A DNA stretch of 64,000 bases, from contig CATIUR010000001.1 in assembly GCA_949592205.1 (NCBI GenBank), positions 42,053,001-42,117,000 of the forward strand, in the 5' to 3' direction. Source of the DNA: Helichrysum umbraculigerum. Its lineage: Eukaryota; Streptophyta; Magnoliopsida; Asterales; Asteraceae. This document shows, piece by piece, positions 57,085 through 64,000 of this stretch; within the stretch, counting starts at the first letter, position 1, and every line of letters begins with the position of its first letter. The translations under genes were made by a program, and so were the position numbers. The notes beneath the pieces were generated by a model. The model saw nothing but the letters and a program-made list of their open reading frames with translations, had not been told where the DNA came from and searched no databases.

Positions 57085-60000
57085 ACTCTTCCCCCCTTAA
57101 AGAGATTTCGTCCCCGAAATCTAACCTCAATCAATCTGACTAATGTGATATAGTCACATACCTCTTAGCATACATTAATCCTCAATAGCAACTTACAACT
57201 ATTCTTAGACTGTTTGAATTCTTTCCACATGCACATATCCAAATGTACATGCTTCTATCTTTTCCTATGCACACTTACAGTGCATCCATCCAACATCTCA
57301 TAGGAACCAATCAGCTATCTAATTCCTTTATCACCAATCAAATAAAAGTTTAAAGCACCCAATCACTTTAACCAACAACAATAAGTGAAACCTAACATCA
57401 CTTATTAGGTCTACGCAACCAGAAATTAGCAACATGCTAAAATGTTTAACCTATTTTCACTGTTCATCTCTGTTATCAATAAAACAGCAATCACACTATT
57501 ACAATAGTAGTTATTAAACTACTTAGAAACACTGAAAGTTAATTTCAGTTCATGACTAACAACCAGTCTAATATTCAGATAACAATCTCAAATCTCTACT
57601 ATCAAAGATTTAAAATTCAACTCTAGGTCAACTTTTCACCCAACAGTTCCATACTTACTTTCATGAATAACCTATAATATTCACATATCATTATCACTAT
57701 CATATGAAATCCTTTACTTAGAAGTAATCCAGATTCATATCACCTTAATAAGCACAGCAGAGGTCACACTCAGTAGGTAAAACTACAATCAACAAGTACT
57801 TTGCTCAATCAGCAATAGTACCACAATCAAATATTACCTACATTCAACCAACCTCTACATTGACTTATTTCTGTTTGTAACTCCTTTCATTACAATCTAT
57901 CAATTGTCAACAACAACAATTTACACAACCAATAATCACAACACTAATGATTATACACTACAGTGTACCCATCAATACTTATTATGTATCTCCAAAGTCT
58001 AACTAACCATCAAGTTAAATCTTATTTATTATTTAAACTGGTAAGACATCAATAATATTCTCTTAGCAACCAGTTATTTCAATTCAATTTTACAATTTTA
58101 AACTACTAATCACAAGCAATTAGAATTTATACAACTTTAATCACCCAATCATTCAACACTAGATCCCGTCAATCTAGCAACTAAGTCAGTCTTAATCCAC
58201 ATATTATGATACTACAGGTCAAGCATCACAATATCACACTATCAAAATGTGCTACTTTCCAACACATTTCCAACAAAATCTACATCAAGTTAATCACAAT
58301 TAACTAACCTCCACATATCTTATGGCACATTTTAATTCAATCTATTAAAACTTATCATGCCATTTATTATCATGTATACTACACATATATACTTACACAA
58401 TTTCAGATATTCTCTAAAATGGACACATACACAACAATTTCATTTCATTCTATATACTAGGCCATTCAGACTGTTAAAGTCTTTATCAAGCATTCTCAAT
58501 ACTACTAATCATCACATATCCATACCACAGGACATGGAATAATCAATAACTCTATGTTTCACTTATATACTTATCAACTAGCATATAACTTAAACATTTC
58601 ATTCTAAACTTTCAAGAAAAGTTTGGTGAATACAATCATCACCTATCAATCTCAAGGTTTCTCTTACTTTCTAACACTTACAATTATACACATCAGGTTT
58701 TCAGCCCCAAATGTCAAGCAATCATTATTCTTAAACTATCAAAATAATGATCATTACACTTAATTTCATACCTGATTTCTTAAAATATGACCAACTATTC
58801 AATTCATATTTCCTCAATTATTAACCAAGGTTAAGCTAAACCTTTAATATAATTCATTTCCAGATATACCTTCATATCTTTTCTTACTTGGATCTAATCC
58901 CAATTTATCACTTTATCACTTATTTCATTTGTATACTATCAACAATTAACAAAAGAATCCATTCAATTCTTTCCATACCTAAGTAATTCACCATGAGGTA
59001 CCAGTCAATCTAGGCAACCATTAATAATAACTTTCAATTATTTCTTATCTCACATTCTTACCAAATCAAAGCTATCATCACAAGCCTCATACACTGGTAA
59101 GACTTTCTTATCACAATCCTAACCAATGTAACTTAATTTGCACCTTTCAACAAATTATAACTGTCATATCATAACATGACTTCACATCTGTATAATTCCT
59201 TAACACATATTCAGTTCAATTATACTTAACACTATTTCAATTACTTAATACTAGCTTTAAGTAATTAATCAAGTCTCACAAACTTAGACAATTTATCTAT
59301 CTCCTTTGGATCTCACATGACCCGTTTCAACATGATTTTAATCAATCTAGGAATTCAATCACATTCCATTTCTTTTATACCAAGTAGCCTCAACAAATTC
59401 ATGTGACACAACATAATATAACAACGGTGATCAGGCGTTGCAAGATTATGTTCTTCACAATCCATTCTCAGACTACTCTACATTATAATTATCAATATAA
59501 CCTACTCTTATCTCATGTATGTATTAAATACTTCATGATTTCAAATCAATCATAATCTATTTAATAGTTCCTATCAGCTGATACATACTCAAAATCAGCT
59601 TACTACTTACATATTCAACCTTACATATGTAAGCCATCTCACATACACACAATGTTCTAATTTTCAACAACTGAATTACTCAGTATATCACTTATCTGAA
59701 ACCTCAAACACATGATAACTCGTCAGCATAGTTTCATTACTTACACTAATCAATGTCCCTATTTACATTCAAAATTCAGGACACTTCTTACTTAATTATC
59801 ATCACTTTGACATATGCTATCATATCAAGCATCACTGTCACAACAATTCTACTCAATCATGTTACTATAAACATTTCATTTACTAATTTACAATTGACCA
59901 GAAAGATCTACCACTTCCTTAATCAATTTAGCTTTATCATAAGCCATATTTCTTATAAACATATCAGTCTTGGTTTAGCTCAAAGGTTTAGCTATAGTCA

Positions 60001-60694
60001 AAACATATCATATAGCCACATAACCACATATTTTCTCAATTAGCAGTCATTTTCAAATCAAATGACACAACAATCCTTACACAGAATTCAAATCACACCC
60101 TGTAACCAATCTACTAATATAATACTATCAATTATTTTGTCTCACCAATAAAGACACTCCTTAGGTTCCAACATCAATCATGTTAAACCTTAATCAACTC
60201 TTTATCTACTCATTTAATCACATTTCTGCATTTTCAATTCAATCAGAAATAACCACTACAATGAGTATCCCATTCAATACCTCTATCCTCATGTCAACCT
60301 ATAACAATCATTAGTTGACTCAAAACTGGGGAATCATATCAGTCTGACTCAATTAACTTCACAACAATGCTTACTTAACATAACAAAGTAAACAGTTCAA
60401 GTTAATTTAAATTTAACACAGGCTTATCGAAGATTACCTGACAATCTTAAGCCAACGAGTATTGAGGAAACATGAAATATACCAATCAGATACTCATGTT
60501 CCTCCGTCTCTGCAATCAAACAACAACTTCACAACTTGTTAAGGGTTAGTACATATTCAACTAATCACTTTCTCACACATTCACTAATCAACTAAACCCG
60601 CACCCACTGGAATGTTTGACTCAACTCAATCAAAGTTTAGGATTGAACATTCTATCAAGTCCAATTCACCCAAACTATTGCTCTGATATCAACT
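57085..60694 (-). other. ORF-free internal region with strong strand bias
   Basis: 3.6 kb with no ORF above about 96 codons. The plus strand is visibly poor in G and rich in A, C and T over the whole length, so the element RNA would be poor in C. No gag, pol or repeat that I recognise. The left edge holds the purine tract (57085-57100). Confidence 0.8.
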
Positions 60695-62002
60695 TATAAC
60701 ACCCCTCGTTTAAATATAAACAATAATATAATATTTGCGACTCGGAAGCGTATATTTCAAAACATACTATCAATGTTTTACATTACTTAAAATGTCACTA
60801 AACTTTTTCAAACTTATTACACATGATATTTCAACAAAGTCGGTGTTATATAATTCAAAACATTTCTTTGATTATCAAAATCAAATCAGAGTAACAGCCT
60901 GTCAAACATTCCATCCAGTCCCACAACCTCCTGCCCAATATGTCCCATCTATTTAACCTGCAGGAAGAACTGTGGTGGGGTTAGCATAAAGCTAAGTGAA
61001 TGAAACTATAAGTAACAGTATAACCTAGCATAACAATCTGTTTACATCAAATAACAATAAACAGAAAATCAATCATTCACTCGACATCCAATCAATGTCA
61101 AGCTACACCTATCAATCATTATCAATCATCATGAGGACCGGTGGCTCCTGAGATACCCTAATACCGGTTTGGTACTCAGGGAACCCTTATCAATCATCTG
61201 TATTGGCCTATACAGAATTACCGGTAACCAGTTGTTAATCACACACGACCTAGATCTCCAAACCAACATTTCAAGTTTCAAGATCTCCTGTCGTCTACAA
61301 TAACAACCAAGTCCAACTGTCAAGTCAAGTTGACCTCAGAATCTTACATACTAGCTCAAACAGCCAAGTAAGCAACTAGTCAAACTATCATGGCAAGATA
61401 TCTCAACAATTACATTCTATCACAGTAATACTATAATTACTTGTTGTAAATCAAATCATTACAACTAAATCATACTGAGGTTACAGATCCACTCACCGAC
61501 TACCTCAGGCCTTTACTCAGTAGTCTAATATCACTGAGCCTTCTCCACATTGATTGAAGAATCTAACGATGGTAATCTGATGATTATTAAGTTTCATGAG
61601 AATCACAACTTCCTGATTTGATTTCTGGATTGATTTGGAGGTTTTCAAAGAGTTTCTGTGAGTTTCTAAAATGAAAATGAATAACTTTCCTAAATAGGAA
61701 AGGATATATATAGAAACTTAGGTCGGTCCAACCTAAACCGCCTTCAATATATGGGTATAATTTAATACCCCATCTCAATCTATTGCCTGGAACCCGAAAA
61801 CCATTTGCGAGTCCAAACATTTTATCACACCGTCAGCTATATTAATTTACAACAATTAATATTTCACTTATCACATTGGAATATTCGGATCCTATTCCAA
61901 TTATTTCACTATTTCAAACAATATTATTTCCAAACACATTTAAATACTTATTTAAATCAAGAAATAATATAAAACAACTAGGTCCATTTCGAGGATGTTA
62001 CA
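60695..62002 (-). repeat. 5' LTR of the ORF-free element
   Basis: 1,308 bp, the partner of 55777-57084. It is followed by the GTTAA duplication, after which SireB gag resumes. Confidence 0.88.
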
Positions 62003-62806
62003 GTTAAGGCTGAAAGTAAACCTCCAGTTAATGTAGATGAGGTTGTTGAGGTAGAGGATCTACCGGAAGAGGCTAAAATTAAAGTTGAAAAATTTAATGT
62101 TAGACCCGAAAGTCATATAATTACTAATGATCCTGTAGAGGTTTCAAATAAAAAGGGTAAAAACAAGGTTGAAAATGAATCCAAAAGGGTTCAAAATCAA
62201 ATGAAGGATTCAAATGTAAAATCTAAAAATGAACAGCCTTCAACATCAACTTGCTTAACTTCAGAGGCTTCTGCATCAACGTGTACACATAAGTGTTCAT
62301 GTCCTGTAAATGCCTCATCCTCTAAGCCTCCAACAGTTCATTCTCCACCTCAACCTTTTATGGGTAATCATTAGAATATGTCGTATGTTGAACGACGTTC
62401 TTGTTTCCGTTGTGGACAACAAGGACATGTAATTAGGGATTATATGTTATTATCTCTAGATAGGTTTGGTAGAGGGATGCCAAGAACTTCTTCTTTTAGG
62501 AATTCATTTTCAAAATCTTTTTCAAGGCGTGGCTCGTATTCGCCTATGTCAAGATATGCATCCTCTTCTCCCTAACCCATGGAAAGAGTAAACAAAGTTG
62601 TGCCTAGTAGACCTCAAGTTCAAAAGCATAACATTGCTGAAAATAAATCATCTGAACCTAAGCCGGTTTGGAAACCAAAATCCACAAACAACACATCAAT
62701 GAAATCTTCTGAGTTTTTAAAATATCATAAACTCATTGATGTGATGGTTATGGATGACTTTGGACAACCCAAGTCTATCAAGGTTTGGGTGTCCCATAAG
62801 TACTAA
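62003..62806 (+). pseudogene. SireB gag, 3' part
   Basis: Continues gag after the insertion. It has a Lys/Glu-rich stretch, a second CCHC knuckle (CFRCGQQGHVIRDY, about 62399-62440) in which the last Cys is replaced by Tyr, and a Ser/Arg-rich tail with the MDDFGQPKSIKVWV ending shared with SireA. In-frame stops lie near 62373 and 62574. The natural stop is TAA at 62804-62806, in the same context as in SireA. Confidence 0.82.
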
Positions 62807-63254
62807 TGATTGTTTGTTTGTGATGATGCAGTAGGTTTTTGATAGCTAATATTTTTAGTAACTGCAAGGATGTGGATACTGTTGGAAGGTTGTTTTTTAA
62901 GATGGTTATGTGTGATGATTTGTGATTGGATGGATGAAATTTCGGAAGTTACGAGATGGTAAAAGTGATAAAAGGCATTTGACTTGACTTCATATGTGAT
63001 TTTGATAATTATCTATTTTTATTTGTTAAATATGCAACAACCATTCTTTGTACTTTTTAGTATCAAAGAAATGCAATGTTGCTAAATTTGTTAAAATTCA
63101 AAAAATACAAAAATATATGTTTAATGTTTAAGGGGAGTACATTTGAATTGGAATTGCGAAAAGAATTCGCTGTTCAGGGGGAGTAATTTTAAAAATTAAA
63201 AATTCTGATTATTTGGATCAGAAATGTGAACAGCAAGATTCTTAACTCTTCAAA
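62807..63254 (+). other. SireB segment where pol should be
   Basis: Only 448 bp separate the gag stop from the conserved module, against about 3.7 kb in SireA. There is no protease, integrase, RT or RNase H motif. An acceptor-like T-rich tract ending GATGCAG (about 62810-62831) opens it. From about 63030 it matches the post-pol SireA sequence around 8975-9022. Two AGGGGGAGTA-like purine phrases lie at about 63130-63185. Confidence 0.7.
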
Positions 63255-64000
63255 AGACAATGGGTTGTGTCTGTAAACAACTTGGGATATGATAGTACAT
63301 CGGGTGACATGCATAAAATGGAATTTTAAGGTTTATCTTGGATGTGTCAGTAGGTTTATCTGACATATTTACAACAGCTTTTATAAACATTGGTTTCATT
63401 ATATGATGTATCGGTAGGCATGATACACACCGGTTTATGAGTGAGTAAGAAGTAATATTAAAACTTGACTATTACTTTGTGAAAACTATTATATGATGTA
63501 TGACATAAGTCTTAATTGATAAATGAAGGTACTACCATACGATGTCATAATCATTATGTAAGTGTAAAATTGGCATATAGTAATAATATGATTATTAGCT
63601 TAACTAATGGTGACTATTGTTGTACTCACGTACAGACCTGAATTCATTAGTTATGCAAATAGTCTCAAACTTGTTTTGTTCATACTAAGGGACCCTCTGT
63701 TGTACTAAGTACAGATCTGGGGCCACTAGTATCTTCATAATAGGTTTGATGTATGCCTAAATTTAAAGGTCAATTGTATATTACGAGATAGCCGAGATAA
63801 ACTTGGTTTTATAATCTCTACCTTGTCTGTAAAATATGCACCGTTATGCGTTTTACTAAAGTTTATCAGTATATCATATAATAGGTTTCACAAAATTAAT
63901 ATTCATACTAACAATAAAGGTTAGTTCACATACGGATGTAATATGTTTAAGTGGACAAACAATATCGATGATCGTCTTAAACTAATTTTTATAAAAGGTG
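63255..64000 (+). other. Conserved 3' non-coding module, SireB copy
   Basis: Reverse complement of SireA 8145-8945, with long near-identical blocks such as TGTCTGTAAACAACTTGGGA and GTAGGTTTATCTGACA. The hairpins are TGTAC-TCAC-GTACA (63621-63634) and TGTAC-TAA-GTACA (63701-63713). The window ends inside it. Confidence 0.8.

Larger units (their letters stand above)
55777..62002 (-). mobile_element. Young ORF-free gypsy-type element (LARD-like)
   Basis: 6,226 bp with duplication GTTAA (55772-55776 and 62003-62007). The LTRs are 1,308 bp each, with one difference that I found (C at 56617, T in the right copy, at a CpG). The element strand has a purine tract (TTAAGGGGGGAAGAGT) before its 3' LTR at the left. 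A slightly altered tRNA-Met primer site (TGATATCAGAGC, plus strand 60680-60691) lies 3 bases from its 5' LTR at the right. The internal part has no credible coding frame. With no protein of its own it must have moved with help from another element, and the near-identical LTRs say this was recent. Confidence 0.88.
47959..64000 (+). mobile_element. SireB: second Sirevirus, gag only, runs past the window
   Basis: Plus-strand element inserted in the G2 LTR. It has a 476-bp 5' LTR, primer site, leader, Sirevirus-type gag with two knuckles, and then, without any pol, the conserved 3' module found after pol in SireA. It carries three nested insertions: a chromovirus solo LTR in the leader, a solo LTR inside that, and an ORF-free element in gag. 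The 3' LTR is outside the window, so its length is unknown. Several gag stops show that it cannot encode a full protein now. Confidence 0.82.

Overview
This is a plant nuclear window, almost certainly eudicot and intergenic. It is built almost entirely of nested LTR retrotransposons of both superfamilies: Ty1/copia with initiator-tRNA-Met primer sites, and Ty3/gypsy chromoviruses plus Tat/Athila-like elements with a tRNA-Asp-type primer site. An Asteraceae host is a guess from general resemblance only. I see no complete host gene, rRNA, tRNA or CRISPR array. The only stretch I cannot assign to an element is 18206-18940.

Layout, left to right. (1) 1-18205: the 3' end of a plus-strand Tat/Athila-like gypsy element, with non-coding interior 1-3170 and its 3' LTR at 3171-3908 plus 16467-18205. 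(2) A 12.6-kb Sirevirus-type copia element, SireA, is inserted in that LTR at 3909-16466. It is on the minus strand, with 409-bp LTRs, TSD TCTTT, gag, pol and a third 896-codon ORF. (3) 18941-25807: a Tekay/Del-like chromovirus, G1. It consists of an integrase tail, a 3.58-kb LTR, a primer site, an extra ORF, then decayed gag and protease. (4) 25808-43797: a minus-strand copia element, C, that carries a 13.1-kb insertion at 29340-42440. (5) That insertion is a pol-less gypsy-type element with the layout LTR-internal-LTR-internal-LTR, bounded by one TSD pair (GTTTC). Each internal part has one intact ORF of about 490-510 codons. (6) 43798-47958: a second, rearranged chromovirus copy, G2. (7) 47959 to the right edge: a second Sirevirus, SireB, on the plus strand. 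Its leader carries a chromovirus solo LTR (48844-53680) with another solo LTR nested inside it (50771-52266). Its gag is split by a very young, ORF-free gypsy-type element (55777-62002). SireB has no pol between gag and the 3' non-coding region.

The most interesting signals are non-coding. A collinear module of about 0.6-0.8 kb lies 3' of the coding region in both Sireviruses and in both internal units of the pol-less gypsy element. It is therefore shared across superfamilies. It contains small hairpins whose stems differ between copies yet stay paired. SireA also carries many dyads GCGACGT-N8-ACGTCGC with a constant 8-base spacer, in the LTR, the leader and the post-pol region, and SireB has GCGACAT counterparts. 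In six LTR types, short GC-rich palindromes sit next to the TATA box. One chromovirus LTR carries seven WRKY-type TTGACC sites at an exact 10-bp period.

Coordinates of LTR ends, TSDs and primer sites were read directly from the bases. Family names, ages and functions are inferred from remembered family features, because no search could be run.
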